A DNA stretch of 64,000 bases from Trichaptum fuscoviolaceum (taxonomy: Eukaryota; Basidiomycota; Agaricomycetes; Hymenochaetales; Trichaptaceae), in contig CAJSYZ010000005.1 in assembly GCA_910574455.1 (NCBI GenBank), positions 5,828,001-5,892,000 of the forward strand, in the 5' to 3' direction. A program made the translations under genes and the position numbers. The notes beneath the pieces were generated by a model, which saw only the letters and a program-made list of their open reading frames with translations, was not told where the DNA came from and made no database searches. Numbering within the stretch: the first letter of the stretch is position 1; every line of letters starts with the position of its first letter. Below are positions 19,781 to 31,525 of this stretch, piece after piece.

Positions 19781-22426
19781 ATGCTTGAACAAAAGAAACG
19801 CAGCTTGCACACGAATATACGCAATCCGATGTTCTCTGCACCATATCGTCTGACACATGATGCTCCTCACTGGCCACCGACGCTCGACACGGATGCTGGG
19901 CGACCGGAAGACGCAGAGAGGAAGGCTGCATTAGAGCGGGAAGCGCGACTTGCGAGCGAACGCATCGACCGGGCTCTCGCGCTCGAGCGGGCCCGGAAGA
20001 AGAAAAGGAAGGGCACTGTGAAAATCCTTCTTCTAGGTGGGTAATCAGTTGCGCTTCCATCTTTCGAGAAGCACTATAACTATAGTCGCGCTTTCGCCGT
20101 TCCATTCTCTGCCTCTCCCGTTAATACACATCGCTTATCATTAGTTTGCACGAAACCTTCCATACATACCCCTTTCGGATTACTTCTTCTAGGTCAAGCT
20201 GAGTCGGGCAAGTCGACGACACTCAAGAATTTTCAATTGCACTTCACTCCGCGCAAATTCAAGGCGGACGCAGAGGCATGGCGGACGGTGATACATCTCA
20301 ATCTTCTACGCTCTGTGAACTATGTACTCGACCTCTTAAGCTCTGCGGCGCATTCCAATGCCGATGGCGACGTCCGCCGCCCGATTCCAGTCCTTACAAT
20401 CAGTCCTCCCTCTTCCCCCGACCTGAGACGACCACGAACCGCCGACGGTCCCCGTATAGCTTCTGTACGCAGTTTCGAGTCTTCGACACACGTTCGGCCT
20501 TGTGTCATCTATTCAACAGAGCTTCGACGGTTGATGCTGAGTTTGCTCCCTCTGAAGAGTGTCGAAGAGGGTCTCAATATTCGGCTCGGAGTACTTCCGC
20601 AATCCTCGTCTGTATCTTATTCTGACACACTCCGACGGCACAGGCGGTCGTCCTCGGAAGCGACGGAAACGTTGCCTTCTACTTCGCTTGCCAGCTCAGG
20701 TGCATCGAAGACAATTTCCTTCGGGGACGAGATGAAACGTTCTGCACGGAACCCGCCCCGACCTTCCTCTTCCCAATCTACTTCCTCATCCTCTTCAGGC
20801 TCTTTCTCGCCAACAACGTCAAAAGTAAAAAATCTGTTCACTCGACGTCAATCTGCTTCGGCATCCGTCTCTACACACACTCGGAATGCGGCTTCTGCTG
20901 ACCTAAACTCACGGGCGAAACTCGAAGATATCACGAACACGAATGCAAGCAACGTACTCGACGTGCATCGTGGCTGGGTGAATCAAATGCACCGGAGCTA
21001 CAGCGTCGGCGCTCTTCAGCCATTTAAAGTTTGGAATGTCGCAGAATTCGCTGTGAAAGTCCGAGGGAACGCAGGGTGGAAGCAACTTGCGTGCCTCACC
21101 TCCCAAACAGACATTGGGTGCCTCTCTGGTGGCGCTTCTTCCTCGGCGGACAAAATCAGCATTCGCTCGACTGGGAAGAACACAAGTGTCACTGAGATTA
21201 TTTATCGGCCCGATGAGAATACAAACGCGCGGGAGGAGCACGAACTTGAGGTTTCACAACACGTTGTTCAGGCATGTGGTGAAGATATTGACAGACTATG
21301 GCGAAATCAAGAAGTACAAGAACTTTTGAAACAGGCAGGAATTGACCTGACGAATCAGCCTGGGTTGTAAGTGAGAATTCTCAACCTACTGTACCGTGTA
21401 GATCTACTCACTCAGGCTTAGTTTTTTGGACGATGCACTTCGAATAACATCTGCGGATTACATCCCTACTACCGGTGCGCCCGTGCCCCGCTCTGTTTCC
21501 CCATTTAACTTAGTCACTCGGTCTTTCTGACGTCGCTTAACTTGTTCATCATCTTCAGATGATATTCTCAGAGCACGGCTTTCCACAGTGGGCGTAGAAG
21601 AGCATAGACTTGTAATGGAAACCAACCACGAGTCGGGCAAAGAGTGGATTATCTACGATGTGGGCGGTTCTCGATCACAGCGCGCCGCTTGGGCTCCATT
21701 TTTTGATAGTAGTAAGTGGTGACCTTAGCTGCCGTCTGACAGCTTTCGGCGCTTGCTGTTGGCTGTCGTGCAATCTGAATGCACTCGCTATCGGAAATGA
21801 TACGAAAGCTGATCTGACATCTCTTCTGTTAGTCACCGCCATCATCTTCCTCGCGCCCATCTCTTCGTTTGATGAATGGCTCGCCGAGGACCCTACCATA
21901 AATCGTCTTGTACGTGACTAGACGATGCGTTGAGATGTAGAGCGTCTTCTGATCGACGTCCTATAGGAAGACACACTTCAGCTATGGCGCACTATATGTC
22001 GCAATCGCCTTCTTGCCTCTGTTGGACTTATTCTTTTTTTGAACAAGTTTGATGTCTTGGGCACGAAATTGAAATCGGGGATTCGGTTTGCTAAGTATGT
22101 TTCGAACTATAAGGACCAGCCCAACAACGCGGAAAGTGTAGCAAAGTGTAAGTAGCTTGAACGAATGGTCTACTTTCTGTCAAGCTAATGTTTTATCTCC
22201 CATAGTCATGTTATCAGCCTTCAATGCCGCACATCGGCAGCTATCCCCCCAACCCCGGCAGCTGCACGCTTATTTAACTTCTGTAATTGTAAGGGTCTGT
22301 GGCTTCACATCCAATTCACTTGACTCACAAGCTCGTGATAGGACTCTCGAGCAACCTCGAAAGTCCTTGTGCATAGTGCGTGGCCTCACCTGCAAAGATT
22401 ACTTGTTCGGAAGCTCACATCTATAA
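19781..22426 (+). CDS. Atypical heterotrimeric G-protein alpha subunit
   Basis: Seven exons (19781-20036, 20193-21366, 21416-21474, 21559-21711, 21833-21909, 21967-22147, 22206-22426) give 706 residues, about twice the usual 350. G1 is GQAESGKST (86-94), switch I RARLSTVG (501-508), switch II DVGGSRSQ (530-537), and G4 is NKFD. The chain between the P-loop and switch I carries a Ser-rich insert of roughly 200 residues in the helical domain. The usual catalytic Gln of DVGGQ is Ser534 here, so GTP hydrolysis should be slow (inference from family knowledge). The N-terminus is a charged Arg/Glu/Lys helix without an N-myristoylation Gly2. The end is uncertain: the usual final segment is poorly conserved, and I took the open frame to 22426. 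Confidence 0.82.
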
Positions 22427-22906
22427 CAGTTCGTGAACAGGTTATTGTCAACCACCTAGCTCAGACTAGCCTCATTTGAATGTATATGTATTTTTCCAAG
22501 CTCTTCCTGTATTCTTGAGTCCGTATTCGCATAGAGCACATTGTTGTTGTGACTTTTAGTATTCATCGCCTGCATGTATCTCCACTCTTGCTGTCGGAGA
22601 GTTCAATCCACCTAGAAATAACGCAATGAAACTGGTATTGCCTGAATGTTGGGCCATCTCAAAATGTGAGGCGCTCCGGAACGAACAAGCCAGGGTCACG
22701 CGCCGGTCGAACTTGAACTTGAAGTAGTATCGCGTGTTGAGCCGGCCCTGAATAGTCATGTGATCGACGCGTGACGGTTGGACGCGTTTTAAAAGGAAGG
22801 GTTGACATTGCCACTCAAACTTCAACCACCTCTCTTTCTTCCACCATCGCCACCGCGTCCCACTTACCTTTTTCATTTTACAGCTCACTCTCGTGCTACG
22901 CCAATC
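22427..22906 (+). other. Intergenic region with promoter of the RING-RRM gene
   Basis: No gene is seen. It holds two ACGCGT boxes close to the next start codon (listed separately) and a CT-rich leader (about 22815-22860). Confidence 0.4.
22767..22787. promoter_or_regulatory. Paired MCB (ACGCGT) boxes
   Basis: ACGCGT occurs at 22767-22772 and 22782-22787, 15 bases apart, followed by a TTTTAAAAGG TATA-like run. They lie about 120-140 bases before the start of the RING-RRM gene. Clustered boxes are typical of MBF targets; single copies are frequent in this window and mean little. Confidence 0.4.
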
Positions 22907-25897
22907 ATGACCCGTGTTGATGAAGAAAATTCTGCCCCGAACACCGCGTCGCCTAGGGCCAGAAAATCGTCGGAGCGACGACCTCTTGCCCCCGTAACGC
23001 CCCAGCGAATGAACCGTCTTCCCAAGCAGATGCGAACACCCTCAACACCGCTGACACCCTCCTACTCTAGCGTTGTCTCAAGCCCATTCACCCCGATCAC
23101 TAATGTCTACTCGTCTGCCTCGTCTGTCGCCTCACCTAACTCGTCTGCATCGACGAAAGTAGATTTCTCACCCGACATCCTCAAATCAAAATCGAAGAGT
23201 ATTGCGGATACAGCTAACAACTGGCGAACCCGAGCGAAGGAGAATGGAATCAAGGTTGCGAGCGAGAACGCGAAAGGTGTGTATCTGAGGCACCCCAAAT
23301 TGGAATGTAGACTAACCTTACAATTTTAGATACTCTGAACTCACCTAGAGGTACTTTACTTCTCTAAGAGGAGTGAACTATGCAGTTGCTGACTTACTTA
23401 CAGACACACTTCCAGCGTCATTCTTGACAACGCACAGACGATCGCGACAGGCTTTGTTCCAAACCAAATCCTCAGATAGTACTGCATTTATTTCACCCCA
23501 GACTTCACGGATACTAGCCAACGATGACACATGCTTAACATCAACCTCCGCGTTGACGTCGTCAGTGCTTAGCACTCCTGAACCAGCTCGCGCCTTGTCT
23601 GGTGCATTCAACCTTTCCACTCCTTCACCTCGTACTTCGCTTGCAATTGTCCAGAAGATGCGTGAGCGGGGTAGTCTGACCGACCCGGCTCGTACTCGAA
23701 GACGTGAGCCCTTTGGGTCCTTCGGTGTGCGTGTCCAATCCGTCTTTGTTGAGCATCGTCTAACTCTATTATACTACACAGGGAGAAACTCTGTTTGATA
23801 TTGACGAGGACGCCCCAACGTGCTCACCTTTCCCTCAAACATTTGGCTCCCCACTCGTCTTACGGTCATCTGGAACTCGATGTGTCTCTGCGCCCTTTAT
23901 GCCGGGAAAATTTATGGACGGTGTTGATGAGGATGATGATGAAACTCTGGAAGATGATGGTTTACCCACTGCTCCGAAGACGTCAAAGCTACGTGTGACG
24001 AGATCTGCGTCTGCTATAAGTTCGTCAACTGCTTCGTCCGAAGTGGATTCTCAGAAGGATGTGGATGTTACAGATTCGAGAGCGTGCTCGGTTTGTAGTG
24101 CTTCATCCTCACCCATGTCGACTTTGAAGCCATGTGGACACCTCATCTGCTCATCGTGCTTAACTGGGGCGCTTAACATCGTCGGAGAGAAGGATATGCG
24201 TTGTGCAACGTGTGAACAGCCGGTAGACGACTTCAAGCTCCTAACTCCGATGAAATTAGACTCTCCGATCTCAGTGAAAGAATCCAGCCAAGTGCATGCA
24301 CCTTCACCTAGTTTAAACAGAGGACCTAGGGACGTCCTTACACTTCTGCCAAGCGCATTTGACGAACTCGCGATCAAGGAAACAAGACCGTCAGTGGATG
24401 ATTTGTCACAGAATCAACCTTCGGTTGCATTGCCTACCGTGGTCGCGGAGATCGCTGTCCTTCGTATCGATAATGTTCCATGGGTAACTTGTTGTATCTT
24501 CTTTTTTAGTACAGTGATAGCTAACACGGTCTTATACAGGACGTTACGCCTTCCTCTCTGGAAGACTTCTTCACTCCATACTCCCTCATTCATGCGCACG
24601 TACTACTCGATCCAAAGGGGAAAACTATGTCGCATGCATATGCTGAGATAAATGCAGGAGATGCGCGCAACGCTTTACGAGCTGTACAGAATAAGACTAT
24701 GGGCAAGGGAAGGAGATTGCGAGGCGTTACAGTGACGATGAGCAGTCAGAGTGAGCTAATGCGTTCAGTGAGTTTGCTTTCCGTGATGAGCTATCTTCAA
24801 ATCTAACAACCTTGAAAGCTGTTCCCCAATTGGCTTGGCAGTTTCGAAAACTCTAAACCCACGTTGGCTGGACTCGATCATATTGGTGTCGTTCGTGCCT
24901 TGGAGAACGGTCTTCTTAACATCAACGAAATCAACGGACTTGTCCAATTGATGAAGAACCCCAAGGTCAGTTATCCAGATCCATCGGACTATCCCGACTA
25001 AAGCAGCTTTGTTATCTAGTCGCATTTCTTGAAGGTGCCATCATTGCCCTTTTACTCTTTCGTTTCCATCCTATCGAAGTTTCCTACCGACATGGATAGC
25101 CGTGTCTTCTGGAACGGAAGTTTACGTAATGTTCTGTTTGGTATGTCGATGCTTCAAAGTCGTTTTCGTTCGTAACTGAAGTGTGGTTATCTTCTCGAAG
25201 ACGTCTCTACTATGGCCATACAAATACTTGTGAATCGAATCGGAGGCGTACTCCATGACCAAGAACTACTTGAGGCGGTGGTAAGGACTGTCATTGGCAG
25301 CAAAGGTGAAATTCTCCTTATATTGTTGCATACGTTACTGACATAAAGTTGTCAGTATTCACGAGTGAACAAGTTCAGAACCTTTGCAACCTGATTGAGA
25401 CATCCGTTGTGACACGCGGGGGAGAATTGTCCTGTCTTCCTCCCCGTTCCGAAACCAATGCCTACGAAACCTCGTCCAGCGGCTCTTCCAATTCAGAGGC
25501 GTTGACACCTAATGAATGCAGCGTGTCTGTACAGACGAATCCAAATCATGGCTCTCAGCTACGTCTTGGATTGGGGAAACCCATGTCGTTACATGCGAAT
25601 AACCATGCGTTCTCCTATTCGCATGCGTCAGTGTCGCCTTTTTCACCTAAACTAAACCTAGCGCCTATGGTTTCTCCGCATATCACATCTCCTGCGCTCG
25701 GATACGGAGGCATCAATGTAACGCCGAACATGCACTACACAATAGCCAGCCCACCTCAAAATTCCTTTGACATCTTAGCGCGAGAGTTCGGTGTCCAGCC
25801 GGACCTGGTAGCGGCCCTTGCACAAAGACTTTCGATGTCCGGACCTGTTACAGCGCATGGCATTGCAGGCCTACTCTATCCAAACAGTCGTTATTGA
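22907..25897 (+). CDS. RING finger plus RRM RNA-binding protein
   Basis: Multi-exon gene with ATG at 22907 and stop at 25895-25897. The order is a Ser/Thr/Pro-rich disordered N-terminus (about 22907-23260); short linkers; an acidic patch (about 23925-23960); a C3HC4-type RING-like zinc finger (24085-24235, CSVCSAS...CGHLICSSCL...CATCEQP); an RRM (about 24440-24740, RIDNVPW...AYAEI.AGDARNALRAVQN); a folded region (LFPNWLGSFENSKPTLAGLD..., about 24820-25340); and a low-complexity C-terminus (25430-25890). The joint RING and RRM suggests a ubiquitin ligase tied to RNA or a post-transcriptional regulator; no named orthologue is claimed. Some exon borders near 23290-23400 and 24770-24830 are unresolved. 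Confidence 0.8.
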
Positions 25898-26510
25898 TCA
25901 ATCAGTTAACGAACCGCTGATGGACAAAAAAGGTTTACCTTTTTCTTATGACGAACACTCTTTATTACCTTGACGCTTTTCCACGCACTGATAGAGTCGG
26001 TGTTTGCTAAAACCCTTCAGTCCTGCTCCACGACCTTTCTCATGATTCGATTAATGATACTATTGATGCCCGTTACTCTCTGTCGGAATTGTTCCTTTCA
26101 AATTTTAAAGCTCATCCTCGTTAAAGAATTGCATGCTGTCGTATACAACTGTTGTACATCTGTACTGTCTATAAAGCTATGAAATGCAATGCATTGAAGT
26201 CGAATTTGAATGTAGTGAGGTCCAAAAATATATCTGGCTAATTTAGGCGCCTCGGCACAGCTGCCACTGGCAGTGTCTGACAGGGTCGGACTTCCCGGTG
26301 AATGCGCTCGAACAATTACCTCCTCTTCGCCGACCTGACCTGTATACTTTTGTTGGCCGTCATTAACTCTGCTGATTGACGCTTTGGAAGCTGATGTTCT
26401 CGGCACAAAGGGAAGAATTGGAAACGGGCGGTCTTTGCGAGGCTCTGCCGGGCACGCCGCTTTGGCATAGCGGCGCAGTTACATAGAGACGCCTACCATG
26501 CAATCTTATT
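25898..26510. other. Intergenic, no gene seen
   Basis: Between the RING-RRM gene and the RTA1-like gene. Short frames only, and no repeat or RNA gene recognised. Confidence 0.4.
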
Positions 26511-28147
26511 TAATAACGATACGAACCCTGGCCCTTCTGGTTTCTACTATTCCACCCTGTGGCCATATACTTACGAAGAATGGTGAGCAGCGTGTGACTG
26601 CTCTGTGCTAGGATGCTCCTGACACCAGATATGATCATAGTCTTCGGCTGAGCCTGCCTCATTGTATGGCTATACGCCAAATACAACTATTTGCGTTCTC
26701 TTCGTGGGCCTCTTCGCTGTATCGACTCGTAAGTGCTCATTTGTGCCTCATTATCTTCCAGTTCTGATGATTTCATTTGCTAGTCATTCACGGCTGCGAA
26801 GCTGTGGCATGGAAGCTGTGGTGGCTTTTACCACTTGCATGTCTCTCTTCCTTACTCGAGGTCTTTGGATGGGTTGCGCGCTTTTACTCGAGTCTAGCGC
26901 CGGCGGATTTGAATGCGTACATTGTCCAGTACGTCGTTCTGGTGCTTCTCTGTGATGCTGACGTTAACCAACTTGTATCCTCCATTTTCAACAGAATGTG
27001 TGCAACCATCGTCGCCCCGACGCCTCTCATAGCCTCCAACTTCATGATTCTGAGCATTCTCATCAAGCACCTAGGGGTGCACTACAGTCGGCTAAGCCCC
27101 AAGCTATGTACGTGGCGTTGTTCTTGACTTCAGGAGGACATATCTCACACTTTCCTTCTGAAACAGATTCCACCGTATTCACCTCAGCTGTACGCTTATA
27201 GAACGGCGTCAGATACGTCCAGCATATGTAACTGATCGCTTTTAGGACGTTCTCGCGCTCATAATACAGGCGTTCGGCGGTGCAACCGCATCTCATGCTG
27301 TCAAGAACGGGTCAGATCCTGATAGGTCAGTGGGAAAGCATCACCTTTTTGCATGATGGGTACTTTATTCACAATGCGCTCTTTGTCAACAGAGGAGGGC
27401 ATATTATGCTGGTGGGAATTGTTATTCAAATGAGTAAGTTATAACAATTATTGGAGAGTGAGTCCATTAGGCAACTAACGAATGTGTTTCTTAAAGTTGC
27501 GATCACTGGTTACGTCGCTTTGGCATCCGAATTTTTCTTTCGCTTCCTTACAAAGAAGCCTCTACGGCAATATATCACGCCGTGGCCATCAAATGATAAT
27601 GCTTGCGAGAGGCGTGACCTTGCTCCGAAGATCCGAGCGATGATATTCGCGCTGGGTTTGAGTGCTGTGGTTCTCTTTATTCGGTATAACTTCTCCTCGT
27701 TTCAACCTCCGACTCGGAGAATATAACAAGAGGGCTGATTTGTCACAACTTTACACAGAACCGTGTACCGAACTATTGAGCTGGTGAACGGCTTTGAAGG
27801 GCCCATTATCCGGACCCAAATCCTCTTCAGTACGAAATCTCCTCTTGTTTATGGCTACCTTAAATGATCTGACATTTTCATTTTCTTCTGTAGACGTACT
27901 CGATGGTGCGATGGTCTGCATCGCCACGTACTCATTAAACTTTTTGCACCCTGGATATCTACTCGCAGAAGTTATTCAAGAGCAGGTCGAACAGAAGCTT
28001 AGTGCGAAGAAAAACAAGCGTAGAGGACATGGAAAGCGGGGATCAAACGTCAGGGAAAGTTTGGTGCCCCTGAAGGATGATGATATCTGGGTGGATGCCG
28101 AGGAACGAAGCCCGTTTGAAACTGAGAAATTTATTAAGCATGGTTGA
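26511..28147 (+). CDS. RTA1-like lipid-translocating exporter family membrane protein
   Basis: Exons from about 26659 to 28147 join into a seven-helix membrane protein of the fungal RTA1/RTM1 family: YGYTPN..ICVLFVGLFAVS (helix 1), HGCEA..WKLWWLLPLACL (2), IVAPTPLIASNFMIL (3), DVLALIIQAFGGA (4), GGHIMLVGIVIQ (5), a helix near 27650, and YRTIELVNG.EGPI...VLDGAMV (loop and 7). A basic cytoplasmic tail ends the chain. Members are linked to resistance to lipids and toxins at the plasma membrane. The 5' end is unresolved. A probable first exon at 26511-26579 (NNDTNPGPSG...WPYTYEEW) has no in-frame ATG, and its donor phase does not match any following acceptor. One missing A near 26511 would link it to the ATG at 26498. 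Confidence 0.72.
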
Positions 28148-28603
28148 TGATGCCTCTACAACCTAGAGCTTTTAATTCCAGGTCTTAATTCGTTCCTTAG
28201 CCATCCGAATTATTTGCTATATTCTTAACATGCCTTCGGACCCTTCTACTCTTCACGACATTCACGATAACTTAGGACATTCTCAAGCAATTCATCGGTT
28301 TCTCTGCACTGCTCGTTTGCTACACCATTATCATACTTATTGTTCGTTTTGTACTTGACGCATTGATTTGATACGAATTTGTTCTGAACTATGTGTAATC
28401 AGTAAAATGCTGTACCTGTACAAAGGGATCAGATGATGAAATTCTTACCATGATGTGGCTGTGCGCTCTATAGTTTCGTGATTCATAGACTCCTTTGGTC
28501 CCTGCACTTCCAACTACGACCACAATCATCTCACTTCTGCTTCAGTTACACTTGACAATATTTTCTCATCCAGAATAACAAAAATATACTCTCATAGTTG
28601 AAC
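28148..28603. other. Intergenic, no gene seen
   Basis: A/T-rich spacer between the RTA1-like gene and TAF11, both on plus. It presumably contains the 3' end of one and the promoter of the other. Confidence 0.4.
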
Positions 28604-29545
28604 ATGCCCTTTTCACAATTCTCTGCAAGTCCAGAACACAGTCAGTCCGGAAGCCAGAGTCAAAATCAACCCACCCGCGCAGCGTCAACTTCAGGCGGGA
28701 AGAAAGGACGCAAGTCCCGCGTAGCGAGCGTTGCAGCGTCACCAGCGGTTTCGTCGTCTGACCTTCTTCCAGGCTCTTCGAGCGTCCACTGGCAAACCTC
28801 CTTAGATGATGACCTGGGTGCATCAGGCTCGAGAGCAGGCACGCCCTCGAAGCAACAGCGAATTGCGGGTGATGATGCGGACGAGTTCCCGCTTCTTCCT
28901 GAGGATTCGGGTAGTGTAAGGTTGAGTGTCATTCCGGGCGCTCCTCGTGGTGGTGGTGGTGGTGGTGTAGATGATGATGCAGAACCAGATGAGGATAACT
29001 TGCCCGACATGGCGGATGATGACTATTCGGCGCAGTTGTCGTGGCAGAGCCAGTCAAAAGATAATCTGAAGTACGTATTAACTATCCTTCAGACGCGCTC
29101 AACTTGTTTCACGATGCTGAGATGTCTTTCAGAGTTCTCATGGACAACTTCAGTCCAGAACAATATGATCGTTATGAGGCCTATCGACGCAATGCCCTAC
29201 CAAAACAAGCCGTTCGACGAGTGCGTTTAAGAATTACAGTTCTTCTTCTCCTCGTTACCTTTTGCCTTGCTTGATCGTCTTCCTGACTGAGCTGTTCACC
29301 CGCAGGTAATACAACAGAACCTTGGTCAGCAAATCTCAACACCAGTTGCGCAAGTGGTTGCTGGTGTCGCTAAGGTTTTCGTTGGCGAGATTGTCGAAAG
29401 CGCTAGGAAAATCCAAGCACGCAAAGGCCAGACAGGACCGTTGAGTCCGGATGACCTTCGTGAGGCGTATAGAGAGTATCAGAAAGAAGCCGGCAGAGTT
29501 GGGGCGGCACGTCCGTTGAGAGGGAAGAAATTGTTCGTTCGGTGA
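28604..29545 (+). CDS. TAF11: TFIID subunit TAF11
   Basis: Three exons: 28604 to about 29069, about 29133-29219, and about 29306-29545. The N-terminal half is disordered, with a Ser-rich part, a six-Gly run and acidic stretches. The C-terminal half is the TAF11 histone fold: [19 protein letters not shown], then [13 protein letters not shown], then [19 protein letters not shown], with a basic end. In TFIID, TAF11 pairs with TAF13 and contacts TBP and TFIIA. The length (about 265 residues) is normal. The ATG at 28604 is the first good start. Confidence 0.92.
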
Positions 29546-29706
29546 TACCTGCCAATTAAGTTATCAACTGGGGCATTCAAGCCACTGTCTTGCGAGTTGT
29601 ATTTTCTTATTTTTTTTATATCTTTGTTCAGTTCTGATGGTGTATTATAAGAATAGGACGGCGAAATGAAATATAATAGGAATCGTATCAGATTCCACGC
29701 TATGCT

Positions 29707-29934
29707 TCAATCATTTGTTCTAAAATTATGATACACAGGCACAGTCTTCTGTGCTCGAAAGACTTTCCGTAAGGGGTCAGGAAGAGTTCGTGGCCCTTTG
29801 TCTATCCCTGGAATCCCACTGGAGAGGGTTTTCTGAACCGCAAGCCACATTAAGGACTGCCCAGACGAGACCGAACGTTTGGCTCTACGGCGACGACCAA
29901 ATCGCCGTCTTAAACTCCTATAGGAATTGACCAT
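29707..29934 (-). CDS. Small basic hypothetical ORF
   Basis: An ATG-initiated frame of 75 codons starts 81 bases upstream of the first methyltransferase, in the opposite direction. The start is very Arg-rich (SLRRRFGRRRRAKR). I recognise no family, and it may be a chance frame or a 5' exon of something unresolved. Confidence 0.18.
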   Translation of the reverse strand: MVNSYRSLRRRFGRRRRAKRSVSSGQSLMWLAVQKTLSSGIPGIDKGPRTLPDPLRKVFRAQKTVPVYHNFRTND

Positions 29935-30015
29935 TGCCCTCCCTTTCTTATCGCCCTCTGTTCATCCACCATCCCTTCCTTTCTATATACCAAAGCTAAT
30001 CGCCTACTCGGCGCC

Positions 30016-31145
30016 ATGTCATCCGGACCCAAAGTGATTTCGCTGAATCCCAATCTCTACTCGCTAACAGAGAATGAGGTCACTTTTTTCAAGTCTCAGA
30101 CTGGAATTGAATCCGATGAGGAGCTGAGGGAGCATATCCTTAAAGTACAGAAGGAAGCCTGGGATGTGAGTCCGGTGTGCAGGTTAAACGACTAATATCC
30201 TAAACAAAGCTTGAATGGAAGGTGGTACATTATGTTTGCATCCAAGCCTTTGGGTTCACAAAGTGAGTGTATATCACATTATTTTCATATGAAACCGTAT
30301 CTCTTACTAAGTATGATTCTGCAGACTTCGGATTAGGCACCTGCCTGCATACCCTAGCCTTATGCAGTTGGTTAAGGAAAGGCCAGATGCCATTTTCTTA
30401 GACTATGCTTGTGCCTGTAAGCATTGGAAGGATACATTCATCCCGAAGTAGTACAGTACTGAAAGTTATCAAGTCGGTGTTGATACACGCGTAGCTATTG
30501 CAGATGGATATCCCGTGGAGAACGTTGTTGCATCTGATCTCCAGAAACGTACCTTCTACTAGTCTATGCATCCAGAGAATACGCCAGCTGACTGCTCACT
30601 TGCTATTAGCGCTCTGGGAGATTGGGCACAAATTGTTCAGGTCTACGACAGATACCTTCCCAGTTCCATTCATTCAAGGAGACATCTTCGATCCGCTGCA
30701 CATCGCACCTACAGCACCGCACTACTCGCTGCCTATCACACCACGACCAAGTTTATCTACCCTAACATCTCTCACACCACTCGAGGGACACGTCTCCGTC
30801 ATCCACGCTACATTGTTCTTCCACCTTTTCCAAGAGGAAGGTCAGCTCGCTGTCGCGCGCGCCCTCGCGTCTCTGCTCTCGCCTCTTCCCGGATCTCTGA
30901 TATTTGGCTCGCACTCGGGACTTCCAGTCGCAGGACTGAAGCCGACGCCTACTGTGCGGGGAGACTACGTCTATTGCCATAGCCCCGAGTCTTGGCGCTC
31001 ACTGTGGGATGGTGTGGTTTTCGAGAAGGGAACTGTTGAGGTGGCTGCTGAGCTGGCTCAACCGTCGGGTGCGTCACAGTATCGGAAAATGATGATCGAA
31101 GACAAATCGTCGTACCTAATGACTTGGAGCGTCAAGAGACGTTAA
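30016..31145 (+). CDS. SAM-dependent methyltransferase, copy 1
   Basis: Multi-exon gene from ATG 30016. The N-terminal cap (YSLTENEVTFFKSQTG...EAWD) is followed by the Rossmann core: motif I FLDYACAFGVDTR (after splicing 30417/30473), motif II ASDLQ, then LWEIGHKLFRST, PFIQGDIFDP, a HVSVIHATLFFHLFQEEGQ strand-helix, and LASLLSP..GSLIFGSH. This is a class I methyltransferase of the fungal group that includes small-molecule carboxyl or hydroxyl methylating enzymes. The substrate is unknown. It is a close tandem paralogue of the gene at 31526, with introns at matching places. No backbone enzyme (PKS, NRPS, terpene cyclase) lies nearby. Confidence 0.78.
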
Positions 31146-31525
31146 GTCGAATAACCTGCATGCGATCTATTATTTTTCCCATCAATAATTAAGGTCAATA
31201 ATATTCTAGCTCCCTAGATGTCCGGTCGGAACATCACAATCTAACGAGAACGGGATTTTGACCATCTTGCGTCATTCAGCAACACCTTACCACAAAAAAC
31301 AAGAATGAATATTTGGTGAGCCCGTATACACACGGAACCGGTCGGATTCATGTCATAATGGGTTCGTCATCGCGGTGCATTCGGGTTGGTACTATTGTTA
31401 CTTCAAGAGGATCAATGGCGTATATATAGCGCTGTTCTCTGCTGTGGAACAAAGACCAATATCAAGTCTTTGTGCAACGATTAAGACGCCTCCTGCTTGT
31501 CCCATCTTGATCCATTCCGAGAATA
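31146..31525. other. Spacer between tandem methyltransferases
   Basis: It holds the 3' end of copy 1 and the promoter of copy 2, with a TATA-like TATATATAG near 31421. No gene is seen. Confidence 0.45.
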
